The notes beneath the pieces were generated by a model. The model worked only from the letters and a program-made list of their open reading frames with translations. It did not search any database and had not been told where the DNA came from. A DNA stretch of 64,000 nt from JAFGOG01 sp034429215 (GTDB taxonomy: Bacteria; Chloroflexota; Anaerolineae; JAAYZQ01), in NCBI GenBank assembly GCA_034429215.1, contig DAOUGI010000089.1:1-64000 (forward strand), read 5' to 3'. Of this stretch, positions 42,479 to 50,982 are shown in pieces (within the stretch, counting starts at the first letter, position 1; each line of letters starts with the position of its first letter). Made by a program: the position numbers and the translations under genes.

Positions 42479-43948
42479 TTACCCCTCGGCAGCCGAAGCC
42501 ACGGCCTTGCGGTTCCGCCGGCCGACCAAGGCCAGGCCCAACGCCAACACCCCGACGAATATCGCCAGGTAGAGGGCGATCATCCACACGCTCGTCCCAT
42601 CCTTCCACGCCCCGTACAGCAGCCCGGCCAGCGTGCTGAACAGCGCCACCCAGGCCACGTACACCCAGGCCCGGAAGCGGCCGATGATCGTGGCCGTGAT
42701 CAGGATGCTCTGCAGGCTCAGCTCCGGATCGGCCATCAGGTAAGCCAGCAGCGGGCCCGGGTGCATCCCCAGGCTGAGGAACATCTTGGCGATCGGCACC
42801 TCGACCAGCGTCGGAAAGTACATGAACACCCCGAACAGGACGCCGGCCAGGTTGCCCAGGACCGTGTTGCTCCCGGCCAGGGCCTCGATCCACTCCGGCC
42901 TGATCAACTGGCGGATGATGCCCACGGCAAAGACGCCGACGACCAGCAGGGGAAAGATCTGCCGGACGAACTTCCAGGACTCCCACAGCCACTCCTGGAT
43001 CTCGTATTCCTCAAAAGCGCGGCGGGCCAGCAGCCACAGGGCCGCCATGAAAATGGCCACGGCAAAGAACTTGCCGGGAAACCGGACCAGCAGGCCGTCC
43101 GGCGTGGCAGCCATGCCCGCGCCGGCCACCAGCAGCGTCAGCACGATCAGGATCAGCGCAGCCCAGGTCCAGCGGTTATAGCCCTCGTCGACGTGGCCAA
43201 AGCCCTTCCAGGCTGAGACACCGATCAGGACCAGGAGGCCGATCAGGATCACCCCCTGCACACTCAGCCCTTCCTCGCCTTTGGCTGCGTCGTAGGGCAC
43301 CAGCCGGTCGAGCGCCGCCTGAAAGCCGTCCACCCCGGCGATGGGCAGGGTGACCTCGGCATAGCTGTTGGTCAGCAGGCCGATCTTGAGCGTGCCGGAA
43401 AGCAAGAGCGCCACCAGCAGGACCAGGAACACCCAGTTGCGGGTGGGCACCTTCTCCTTGCGGGCAAAGACGTCGTTGGTCTGCTCGTCGTGGGCTGCGT
43501 CCTGCCGGCTAAAGATGAGGGCCATGATCATGCCGATGCCGATGCCAAAGGTCAGCGACAGCAGCAGGCGGGCGATGGCCAGGTCCATGCCGATAGCTAC
43601 GCCGGTGTAGGACAGGGCCAGGATGTTGGCCGCCGGAGCGAAAAAGAGGAAGGTGATGGCCGGCCCCAGCCCGGCGCCTTTTTTATAAATGCCGGCGAAG
43701 AGAGGCACGATGGTGCACGAGCACACTGCCAAGACCGACCCGGCCAGGGCGGCCGCGGGATAGGAGATGTACTTGGGCGTGGTCCGGCCCAGAAAGCGGG
43801 TGACGGCCTCCTTGGGAACGAGGGCCGTGAGCCCGCCGGCGATAAAGAAGGCAGGCAGCAGGCACAACAGGACGTGGGCGGCCAGGTAGGCGGCCAGATT
43901 GCCAAGGCCGCCCTGCAACAGCTTGAGGATGTACTCCAGAACAGGCAT
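42479..43948 (-). CDS. DUF318/ArsP-type permease
   Basis: This 489-residue, ten-helix-or-more permease of COG0701/ArsP has CSCTIVPLFAGIYKKGAGLG with the signature Cys pair in helix 2, GRTTPKYISYPAAALAG and a duplicated second half (FGVFMYFPTLVEVPIAKMFL). Relatives expel organoarsenicals such as roxarsone or methylarsenite. The ATG at 43948 follows GGAGG with TTCCA spacing; the track-like longer start is unnecessary. Here it is the second gene of the arsenic operon, ahead of four small thiol proteins, which is consistent with arsenical export. Confidence 0.88.
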   Translation of the reverse strand: MPVLEYILKLLQGGLGNLAAYLAAHVLLCLLPAFFIAGGLTALVPKEAVTRFLGRTTPKYISYPAAALAGSVLAVCSCTIVPLFAGIYKKGAGLGPAITFLFFAPAANILALSYTGVAIGMDLAIARLLLSLTFGIGIGMIMALIFSRQDAAHDEQTNDVFARKEKVPTRNWVFLVLLVALLLSGTLKIGLLTNSYAEVTLPIAGVDGFQAALDRLVPYDAAKGEEGLSVQGVILIGLLVLIGVSAWKGFGHVDEGYNRWTWAALILIVLTLLVAGAGMAATPDGLLVRFPGKFFAVAIFMAALWLLARRAFEEYEIQEWLWESWKFVRQIFPLLVVGVFAVGIIRQLIRPEWIEALAGSNTVLGNLAGVLFGVFMYFPTLVEVPIAKMFLSLGMHPGPLLAYLMADPELSLQSILITATIIGRFRAWVYVAWVALFSTLAGLLYGAWKDGTSVWMIALYLAIFVGVLALGLALVGRRNRKAVASAAEG

Positions 43949-44030
43949 TGGAACCTCCGTCAGTGTTTCACTGCGCTCGAATATGAGCGCACGGTTCAAT
44001 ACTCAGGATACAGAACCCAGACATCAGCAA

Positions 44031-44393
44031 TTACGATTGGCAGTGCGGACAAGGGCAGTTATCCACAGGACCTGCGGGGATCGGTGGAAAAACCACACTC
44101 TGGCTGTCAGAGCTTTGGACCAGCTTCTTGGCGCCGTCCAGCAGATCCGCAAGCTGGTCGTCGGCGAGCCGATAGTAGATCAAGTTCGCGTCTCGGCGGT
44201 CGATCACCAGCCCTGCCTCGCGCAGCGCAGCGAGCTGCTGCGAGACGTAGGGCTGCCGCTGCCCCAGGATCGCCGTCAGGTGGCAGACACACGCCTCCTG
44301 CCGCGCCAGGATGTCCAGGATGCGCAACCGCACCGGGTGCGAAAGTGCCTGGAAAAGCAGAGCTTCCTTCTTATAAGCGCCGCCGTCTTTCAT
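44031..44393 (-). CDS. arsR: ArsR family metalloid-responsive repressor
   Basis: This 120-residue winged-helix repressor has ALFQALSHPVRLRILDIL, the inducer motif EACVCHL in helix alpha-3 (two cysteines of the ELCVCDL type) and the recognition region RQPYVSQQLAALREAGLV. The tail ends CPCPHCQS, adding three extra cysteines near the C-terminus. It should release the promoter when As(III) or another soft metal binds. It heads the arsenic operon and its operator candidate is at 44410-44421. Confidence 0.92.
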   Translation of the reverse strand: MKDGGAYKKEALLFQALSHPVRLRILDILARQEACVCHLTAILGQRQPYVSQQLAALREAGLVIDRRDANLIYYRLADDQLADLLDGAKKLVQSSDSQSVVFPPIPAGPVDNCPCPHCQS

Positions 44394-44409
44394 CTGTCCA
44401 TAGCCTCTA

Positions 44410-44462
44410 TTGAATATTCAAAACTTCGCACGTATTGTACACATCAAAGCCGGCCTTGTCAA
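44410..44462 (-). promoter_or_regulatory. arsR promoter and palindromic operator
   Basis: On the minus strand, TTGACA (44457-44462), 17 bases, TACAAT (44434-44439) make a strong promoter. A perfect palindrome TTGAATATTCAA (44410-44421), of the ArsR-box type, lies just downstream of the expected transcript start, 17 bases from the arsR ATG. Confidence 0.8.
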
Positions 44463-44638
44463 ATGGCAAGGTCGGTGGTGCATGGGCAACGAAAAAGCCC
44501 GAGGACCGCACCGGTAGACCAGACAGGAAAGCTGGCTGCCCGCCTGGGCACCTCACCTTCGGAATGGCAGTGATGCCACTCTTGGCTGCTGCTATTCCTG
44601 CTGATCGCCCTGCGAGACGACTACTCGATCCTGCTCCA

Positions 44639-44672
44639 CTGCGGCCCGGACCTCGTGAGGTCCGGGCCGCAG
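44639..44672 (-). terminator. 15-bp hairpin after the 44677 gene
   Basis: CTGCGGCCCGGACCT (44639-44653) pairs perfectly with 44658-44672 around CGTG. It starts five bases after the stop of the minus-strand gene at 44677. No U-tract follows. Confidence 0.6.
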
Positions 44673-44676
44673 CATA

Positions 44677-45288
44677 TCAGTGCGTGCCGTAGATCAGCGG
44701 CAGGTAGACGCGATACTCGCCCACTGCCGGCAGCGAGCCTGCCGCCGGGCCATATTGCGCCGCCTGACCATAGATGTCTACGGCTTCCAGCAGGTAAAAG
44801 TAGGTCTGGCCGGGGACTGCCACAGCGTCGGCCCACTCATAGTATGCGCCGAGCGGGCTGCCGGGCGCCTGGCTTGGGATCAACCCCTCATTCAACTGCA
44901 CATAGGTCCCAGGCTCGCCGCTCCCGCTCCGGTATAGGTTAAAGCCCAGGGTATCCAGCTCGGTGGCCGTCTCCCAACAGGCGACCAGGGCATCGGCGCG
45001 GACCTCGATCCAAAAGCCGGCTATAACCACGGCAGTCGGAGCAGATCCACCACCCGCCCAGTAACCCTGCGCGATTTGATAGTCGCCGCCGGCGCTGATG
45101 GGCGTGTCCTGAGCCTGGGCCATGGTAAAGCCGATCTGGTAATCGCCGCCGATCAGGAACTCGTCCCCGGCGCTGCCTATCACCTGCCATTCCACGTCAT
45201 AGTCTCCGCCCGACTGGGCTGCCGCCAGCGTGCTCGCCGCCAGAAAGATTAGGGCCACGCTCAGTAACAGGACAGGCTGTTTTTTCAT
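44677..45288 (-). CDS. Secreted protein with YLPL C-terminal tail
   Basis: This 203-residue exported protein has a signal peptide (PVLLLSVALIFLAASTLAAA), a repeat of GGDYQIGFTMAQAQDT / GGDYQIAQGYWAGG, then a fibronectin-like segment (ATELDTLGFNLYRSGSGEPG) and a terminal YRVYLPLIYGTH. No enzyme motif is visible. The C-terminal YLPL tail is shared with the cytochrome at 18124 and the protein at 48742. It lies 15 bases after the large repeat protein and is probably cotranscribed with it. Confidence 0.8.
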   Translation of the reverse strand: MKKQPVLLLSVALIFLAASTLAAAQSGGDYDVEWQVIGSAGDEFLIGGDYQIGFTMAQAQDTPISAGGDYQIAQGYWAGGGSAPTAVVIAGFWIEVRADALVACWETATELDTLGFNLYRSGSGEPGTYVQLNEGLIPSQAPGSPLGAYYEWADAVAVPGQTYFYLLEAVDIYGQAAQYGPAAGSLPAVGEYRVYLPLIYGTH

Positions 45289-45303
45289 AACTGCCTCCTC
45301 ACC

Positions 45304-47994
45304 CTATTGCAGCGTAACCAACACCAGGATGACGCCGGTGCCCTGCGCGGCGTCCCAGCTCTCCAGCGCCTTGCCGATGATGGTGCCCGGCAGGTAAAAG
45401 CTCACCCCGTTGACCTCCACCGGCTCGGCGCGCATGGCATGGCCGGGCAGGGACGAGGCCACCAGCAGATCGCCCGGCCGGATGGCGCCATTTTCGGCGC
45501 TGACCTTGACCGGCACCACCCCGGCGATAGCCAGGGGGACCTTGCCCTCCTGTTCACCGTTCATGGTCCCCCCACCTACAAACGCCGGCCGGGTCGAGTA
45601 CACGCCGGCGACGCTGCCCTGATAGGCCTGGTTACTGCGGACGAGCGTGCCGTCCGGGCCGATGGCCAGCACGTCGCCGGACTCCAGGCCGGCAGCTGCG
45701 GGCAGCATTTCGGCGAAATCAGCGGCAGGGCTGGTATACGCACCATCGGCTCGCACGTCGCCATTGTTCACGACTCGGAACTCGAGGTCCGGATAGTCGG
45801 GGCCATAGCCGCGGATGATGTCACCCAAGCCGGCGCTGCGTGCCCAAAGGGCCACTGCCTCGCCGTCGGCCTTGCTGGCGTAGGCATAGACTCCGGCGCT
45901 GCCGCCATTCGTGCTCTGGCTTTCGCCCCACACGCCGTTGGTGGCGCCCTGGATGGACAGGCCGTACACGCCGGTGGCGTTGGTAGTGCTGCTGTCGGTT
46001 GCGGCCCAGATACCGAAGGTTCGGCCGCTGTCGCCGACGGCCCAGAAGCGGCCGGCCGCGGCCTGGTCGCTCGTGCTGTTGTTCGCGCCATAGACGCCGG
46101 AGTTCAGTCCGCTGTTGCCTTTGGCCCAGAAAAAGCCGGCCGCGGCGTTGTCACCCGAGCTGTGATTCACGCTGTACACGCCGTAGGTCTGGCCACTGTA
46201 AGCCGCAGCGTTGGCGTACACACCCTTGCCCGAGTCCGCGCGGCTCTCGCCATAGAGACCGACCCCCTGGCCAATGACGTTGGTGGCGACGCCGACCGTG
46301 CCGGTCATGCTGGCCGTGCCATACACGCCGGTGCCGCTGGCGCTCAGACTTTCGCCGCGCACGCCAATCGTCTTGCCGGTGGACGCGGCGGCGTAGCCAT
46401 GCACCCCCCGCGCGCCGTCGGCCGTGCTGTCGTTGTAGCCCCATACCCCCGACGTCTGGCCGGTGGCGCCTTTGGCCCAGCCCAACACACCGCTCGAGTT
46501 GTTGGCGGTATAATCGGTGGTGCCCCACACGCCATCGCCGCTGTTGGAATCCCCCCACACGCCCACATCGCCGGCGGTGGCTACGCTGCTGGCCGCTCCG
46601 CCGATCCCTTTGACTCCGACCCAGGGGCTTTCCCCAAACACGCCATAGTCAGAGCTGCTGGCGGTCGAGCCCGACACTCCATTGCCATTGGTGCTCGCTC
46701 CGCTCACGCCGTCCCGGTGCGTGCTCTCGCCCCGGACGCCGTAGCCGCTGGCGCCGGTGCTCCGGCCATAGACGCCGTAGGTGGCGCCGCTGGGGTCGGT
46801 GCCTTCGCCATAGACTCCATAAAAGCCGCCCTTGCCATACACTCCCCGGCCCGACAGCGAGGTCGCTTCGCCGTACACGCCATAGGTCGTGCCACTCGTT
46901 GCCGTCGCATAGCCATACACCCCCCGCGCCCCGTTGCTGCTGCTCCGATTCGAGCCATAGACGCCGTAGGTGGCGCCGCTGGCGGCGTTGGCCCAGCCCC
47001 GCACCCCGGTGGACTGGTCGGCGCTGCTGTCGGTCACCCCCCACACGCCGTCGCCGGTGGCGCTGTCGCCCCACACCCCCACGTCTACACCGGGCCCAGT
47101 GCTGGCGGCCGTGTCGCCCACGCCGCGCACGCCGACCTTGGGGCCTTCGCCGTAGACGCCATAGCCGTCGGCGCTGTTGGTCAGGCCATGGACGCCATAG
47201 GTCACGCCGCTGCTCCCTCGGGCTTCAAAGTGGCCGCCCTCGCCGCCGTCGGCTATGCTGCTGTTCACAACGTACGCGCCAAAGGCCTGCCCCCCGTTGG
47301 CCCCAACTCCGGCCAGCAACCCGACACTGCTGTCGGCGCTGCTCCGATTGGCAGCGTACACGGCAGCGGTCATCCCGGCGTTTTCAGCGACCTCAAAGGA
47401 GCCCGCCGCGTCCTCGAGCGTTGAGCTGTTGGTCTTGGCATAGATGCCGCCGCCCTGGCCGGTGTTGCTCACGCTGATCAGGAAATCGTCGTCGCTCTCT
47501 TCGCTGCGCACCCGGCGGCTGCGCTGGGCAAAAGCGTTGGCCCGCAGTTGGCTGGGCGGATCCATCACCGTATAGGTCTCGTCCACGCCGTCGCAACTGG
47601 CGTTATCGTCCGACACCCCGATTTCCAGATAGAGGGTGTCGCTGTCGAACATCAACACCGCCGGGATCGGCTCGACACTGCCCAGGGCCACCGTGAACAG
47701 ACCGGCCTTGTAGGTGCCGCTCTCGGTGGTCACGCCGTGATACTCATGGCCGGCGCTGACGGGCCATACTTTGCTGGTGGTGCAGCTCGCCTCGCTGCTG
47801 GCGTCGGTGCACATCCGAAACCTCATGCAATGGGTCTCGCCGCCGCGGGGGTCGCCGCCGCTGTCCAGCAATCGTCCCTGGAAACCCATCGTCTCCGGCC
47901 CGGTCTGGGCCAGGCCTGGCACGCTGGACACCAGGATCGCCAGGATGGTCAACACGGCCGCCACTCTGTGCCAACTGCTCTTCTTTTGATTCAT
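45304..47994 (-). CDS. Large secreted GVYG-repeat surface protein
   Basis: This 896-residue exported protein has a signal peptide (VAAVLTILAILVSSVPGLAQ), an N-terminal domain resembling fibre-head or S74-type proteins (MGFQGRLLDSGGDPRGGETH), and a central region of more than fifteen imperfect repeats ending in GVYG, GVWG or GVRG (e.g. ATYGVYGRSTGASGYGVRGE). The C-terminal 150 residues (PAADFAEMLPAAAG, LAIAGVVPVKVSAENGAIRP) resemble the tail domain of related cyanobacterial and Chloroflexi proteins. It is probably a repeat stalk displayed on the surface. It uses one ATG with GGAGGAG. Confidence 0.85.
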   Translation of the reverse strand: MNQKKSSWHRVAAVLTILAILVSSVPGLAQTGPETMGFQGRLLDSGGDPRGGETHCMRFRMCTDASSEASCTTSKVWPVSAGHEYHGVTTESGTYKAGLFTVALGSVEPIPAVLMFDSDTLYLEIGVSDDNASCDGVDETYTVMDPPSQLRANAFAQRSRRVRSEESDDDFLISVSNTGQGGGIYAKTNSSTLEDAAGSFEVAENAGMTAAVYAANRSSADSSVGLLAGVGANGGQAFGAYVVNSSIADGGEGGHFEARGSSGVTYGVHGLTNSADGYGVYGEGPKVGVRGVGDTAASTGPGVDVGVWGDSATGDGVWGVTDSSADQSTGVRGWANAASGATYGVYGSNRSSSNGARGVYGYATATSGTTYGVYGEATSLSGRGVYGKGGFYGVYGEGTDPSGATYGVYGRSTGASGYGVRGESTHRDGVSGASTNGNGVSGSTASSSDYGVFGESPWVGVKGIGGAASSVATAGDVGVWGDSNSGDGVWGTTDYTANNSSGVLGWAKGATGQTSGVWGYNDSTADGARGVHGYAAASTGKTIGVRGESLSASGTGVYGTASMTGTVGVATNVIGQGVGLYGESRADSGKGVYANAAAYSGQTYGVYSVNHSSGDNAAAGFFWAKGNSGLNSGVYGANNSTSDQAAAGRFWAVGDSGRTFGIWAATDSSTTNATGVYGLSIQGATNGVWGESQSTNGGSAGVYAYASKADGEAVALWARSAGLGDIIRGYGPDYPDLEFRVVNNGDVRADGAYTSPAADFAEMLPAAAGLESGDVLAIGPDGTLVRSNQAYQGSVAGVYSTRPAFVGGGTMNGEQEGKVPLAIAGVVPVKVSAENGAIRPGDLLVASSLPGHAMRAEPVEVNGVSFYLPGTIIGKALESWDAAQGTGVILVLVTLQ

Positions 47995-48055
47995 TGTGTT
48001 CTCCTCCATTCTCCTTTGGATTGGTTAACCGTTCATTTGGCTCGCTTTGTTACCG

Positions 48056-48271
48056 TCATTTCAGGCCTTTGCGGTCGGGTTCAGCCAGTCGCCCGGCCCG
48101 CTCTTCGATAAAGGCCAGCAGCTCGTCGATCCCGCGCACCGAGGCCGACTCGCCCGTGCCGGCGTGCTGCACCCAGCCCTGCCAGCCGGGCTGGCCCCGC
48201 TCGCGCCAGATGCGGACGACGAACGAGTCTCTCTGTATAGTCTGCGGCCTGGACCGATGCTCCTCGCTCAT
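48056..48271 (-). CDS. Small protein, conserved-looking
   Basis: This 71-residue protein has DSFVVRIWRERGQPGWQGW and GESASVRGIDELLAFIEER, matching small proteins of unknown function I recall from Chloroflexi. It is soluble with a helical C-terminus. It lies 61 bases upstream of the repeat protein in the same direction, and its gene starts close to the 72-bp repeat at 48300. Its role is unknown. Confidence 0.65.
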   Translation of the reverse strand: MSEEHRSRPQTIQRDSFVVRIWRERGQPGWQGWVQHAGTGESASVRGIDELLAFIEERAGRLAEPDRKGLK

Positions 48272-48299
48272 AAGAAAACTGCCACCCATTTCTAGGTGG

Positions 48300-48371
48300 C
48301 AGTTTAGCACAGGGCTGTCTCTCGATTGTCTCGGATGAAGGAAGGGGTGTCGAAACCTTGCGATCACTCCA
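48300..48371 (+). repeat. Direct repeat, copy A
   Basis: The first 35 bases (CAGTTTAGCACAGGGCTGTC onward) are identical to copy B at 50911, and the following 37 differ mostly in a purine-rich stretch, ending in the shared CCTTGCGATCACTCCA. Copy B overlaps the stop of the BTAD regulator. Confidence 0.8.
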
Positions 48372-48409
48372 GGCGGGCCGCCAGGGCTAGTAACCTCTCT
48401 ACGAGGAAA

Positions 48410-48586
48410 TCACTGATCCCCTCTCAACCAACCTGGATCACGGTCCTCCGGTCCAACAGCCAGCTTCGCTCTGATCGCGAGGAGCGCCAACGACCAGTCA
48501 AAGGCCGCTTCATCTGCTCTGCCAATGCCTATCACCCCAAGCCGCGCGTCATGGCTATGACCAGACAGGAGCTCCACCGGTACCAT
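48410..48586 (-). CDS. Weak 58-residue open reading frame
   Basis: ATG at 48586 opens MVPVELLSGHSHDARLGVIG and ends ...DPGWLRGDQ. It has no strong ribosome site and no known family. It reads in the same direction as its neighbours. It could be a remnant of a larger gene. Confidence 0.25.
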   Translation of the reverse strand: MVPVELLSGHSHDARLGVIGIGRADEAAFDWSLALLAIRAKLAVGPEDRDPGWLRGDQ

Positions 48587-48741
48587 GCTGTATGGCCTCG
48601 CCTGCTATTCCCTCCGAAAATGATTGCACCGCCGGATTCTCAGTGACCTGGACAAAGACCGAAGAGCAGGGCTCTGCCCAGCGTGACACAAACGTTGAGG
48701 GCCAGCGGGATACCCCGATTGGCCCTCGTTTCACACGCCGC

Positions 48742-50820
48742 CTAGTGGTTCTTGACCGCGAGCGGCAGATAGACGCGATAGTACTCTGGCACGCACCAGC
48801 CGTCCAGCCACTCGTGCGGCGGCGGGCTGATCGCCCCCGAGCCGGCCGAGCCGCCAAAGCTCCACAGCGCGCCGTCCGCCATACCGCCGCCGGCGCCGGT
48901 CGTGGCCTGGTTCAGCGTCGCCTGGAACTGCACCCAGCGATCGGCGTTCGGATCATAGTACCAGGTCGTGTCCTGCACGCCGCTCAGGTTGCCCAGGTCG
49001 CCGCCCCACCAAAAGACGCCGCCGCCCGGCGCCACCGCGCCCAGCGGCGATTCCTTGCCGGCGCCGGCGGGCAGGCCGGCCCGGGCCAGCCAATAGTTGC
49101 CGGCCGAGCTGTATTCAAAAAAAGCGCTGCTGCCGCTATAGTCGCCGCCGACGAACAGCTTGCCCTGGCCAACCGCTGCGCCGGGGAAGCGCAGGGTGGT
49201 CAGCAGTGGCGCAAGCTGCGTCCAGCTCGTTCCGTCGAAGGCAAAGTGCTGGGCGCTGGTGCAGTTGTTGGTCCCGCAGCCGGCGACGACGTGCAGCAGC
49301 CCGCCCGTCACGCCGCCGGCGGCGCCCCCGGCGCCGCCGGCAGTACCGGGGATCGCCGCCGCCGCCGCCCAGGTGTTGGCGCCGGGGTTGTAGCACTGCG
49401 TGGCGTAGGTGCCGCCCCAGTCGCCGGCCGTCGTCGTAAAGCCGCCGGCCACGCAGAACCGGCCGCCGATGTAGCCGCCCACCGCGCCGAACACCGGCGT
49501 CGGCAGGCCGGCGATCGCCGTCCAGTTCTGTGAGGCAATGTCGTACTTGAGCGCGGCGCCGGTCACCGCGCCCGCCGCGTCCAGCCCCCCGGCGTAAAAA
49601 CAGGTCCCGGACGTGCCATAGTCATCGGTGCAGGCAAAGGCCATCCGGTAGGTGGAGCTTGCCCCCGAGTTGGGCACCGTGTCCCAGTCGTCCGCCGCGG
49701 CGGTCTGGATCTGCGCCGTGTCGCTGTAGGTGTCGCTCTGATCGGTGGCCGTCACCGTCAGCAGGTCCCGCCGGTTGCACCCCGTGCCGGCCGGGATGGT
49801 CACCTGCACCGTGAACTGGCTCGAACCGCCGTTGGCCACCGGCCCGATCTGGGCCGGGCCGCTGACCGGCCACACGCTGTCGTAGGTCAGGTCAAAGGTC
49901 TCGTCGTGGCCGACCAGGTTATGGATATCCACCAGGTAAAAGGCCGTGGCGCCCGGTGCGGCGTTGCCCTGTTGGAAGGGCGGCTCCAGCCGCACCTCGG
50001 GCGCGTCGGCCGCACACAACCAGCTCAGCGCCTGGCCAAGCACCTCGGCCCGCTGCCCGACGGTGTCGATCCACTCCACCGGCCAGGCGTAGAAAACCGT
50101 CTCCCACGCCCCGCCGTCCAGGTTGGCCGAGTTGTTGTGAGCCGTGGCGCTAAAGCGGAACGGCTCGTCGGCGCCGGGAGCGGCGTTGACATAGTCGTTG
50201 AACGGACCTTGACCGCCGTCGGCCGGCCAGTAGACGGCATAGTCGTCGGGCCGGACCATGGCGTACGGCCCCAGCCCGCCGCCCACCGGGTTGCCGGCAT
50301 TGCCCACCGGGTCCAGCTCGATCTGGTCGTTGGTCATGTCCGACACGCCCAGGTAAGATTGCATAAACGAAGAGATCGTTCCCCTCTCAAAGTAATAGTC
50401 CAGTGACGACAGCAAGAAACTGCCGCCGCCGTCCAGGTAGGCGGCCACCTGGGTCTCATTGTCGGCCGTAAAAACGCCGCCCGAATAGGCAGAGCCGGTG
50501 AACCAGATCACCACGTTGTAGCCGGCCATGTCGGCCGCCGCCGGCTGGCCCTGGATGACCGTGTCCCACACGCCGTAGGAATAGCCCAGCAGGTCCAGCG
50601 CCGAGGCATAGTACGGCCGGCCGCCGTTGTTAGGAGGTGTGGAACCAAAATCCCAGTCGTCGTCCACCACCAGTACGTTGCAAGCGGCCGGACCGGCCGG
50701 GCGTTGCGCCTGGCCGGCGACCTGCATCGACGGGGCATGGGTCGCCTGGACAGGCGCCGGCGCCGCGACCAGGACCAGTGATAACAGCACTACGATGGCA
50801 AGCAAGATCCTTGGTTTCAT
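48742..50820 (-). CDS. Secreted beta-propeller-like protein with YLPL tail
   Basis: This 692-residue exported protein has a signal peptide (ILLAIVVLLSLVLVAAPAPV), a flavodoxin/GATase-like N-terminal domain (LVVDDDWDFG, YNVVIWFTGSAYSGGVF), a beta-sandwich segment and C-terminal kelch-like repeats (GGLDAAGAVTGAALKYD, GGRFCVAGGF, GQGKLFVGGDY) that form a propeller. It ends YRVYLPLAVKNH. The ATG at 50820 follows GGAAGGG. It is the third secreted protein here with a YLPL end. Function is unknown; adhesion or polysaccharide binding is possible. Confidence 0.85.
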   Translation of the reverse strand: MKPRILLAIVVLLSLVLVAAPAPVQATHAPSMQVAGQAQRPAGPAACNVLVVDDDWDFGSTPPNNGGRPYYASALDLLGYSYGVWDTVIQGQPAAADMAGYNVVIWFTGSAYSGGVFTADNETQVAAYLDGGGSFLLSSLDYYFERGTISSFMQSYLGVSDMTNDQIELDPVGNAGNPVGGGLGPYAMVRPDDYAVYWPADGGQGPFNDYVNAAPGADEPFRFSATAHNNSANLDGGAWETVFYAWPVEWIDTVGQRAEVLGQALSWLCAADAPEVRLEPPFQQGNAAPGATAFYLVDIHNLVGHDETFDLTYDSVWPVSGPAQIGPVANGGSSQFTVQVTIPAGTGCNRRDLLTVTATDQSDTYSDTAQIQTAAADDWDTVPNSGASSTYRMAFACTDDYGTSGTCFYAGGLDAAGAVTGAALKYDIASQNWTAIAGLPTPVFGAVGGYIGGRFCVAGGFTTTAGDWGGTYATQCYNPGANTWAAAAAIPGTAGGAGGAAGGVTGGLLHVVAGCGTNNCTSAQHFAFDGTSWTQLAPLLTTLRFPGAAVGQGKLFVGGDYSGSSAFFEYSSAGNYWLARAGLPAGAGKESPLGAVAPGGGVFWWGGDLGNLSGVQDTTWYYDPNADRWVQFQATLNQATTGAGGGMADGALWSFGGSAGSGAISPPPHEWLDGWCVPEYYRVYLPLAVKNH

Positions 50821-50910
50821 GGTTGTCCCTTCCTTTTTTTGAGATATTTGCAGCCCCCAGGGCCTGGCGGCAACAATCATAGCATCGACTCCTTTCCAGT
50901 TTCTGGGAGA

Positions 50911-50982
50911 CAGTTTAGCACAGGGCTGTCTCTCGATTGTCTCGGAAGGGAGGAAAGGGGTCAGAACCTTGCGATCACTCCA
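50911..50982 (+). repeat. Direct repeat, copy B
   Basis: This is the second copy of the 72-bp repeat at 48300-48371. Its final 8 bases overlap the stop codon region of the BTAD regulator (stop at 50975-50977). Confidence 0.8.

Larger units (their letters stand above)
48272..48741. other. Intergenic stretch with repeat copy and weak sORF
   Basis: Besides the 72-bp repeat at 48300-48371 and a 58-codon open frame at 48410-48586, I see no gene, terminator or RNA here. Confidence 0.5.

Noticed and set aside
45307..47424. 705-codon open frame on the plus strand opposite the repeat protein
   Set aside because: It mirrors the codon periodicity of the GC-rich repeat gene on the other strand, has no ribosome site and gives only low-complexity Ala/Gly/His-rich translation.
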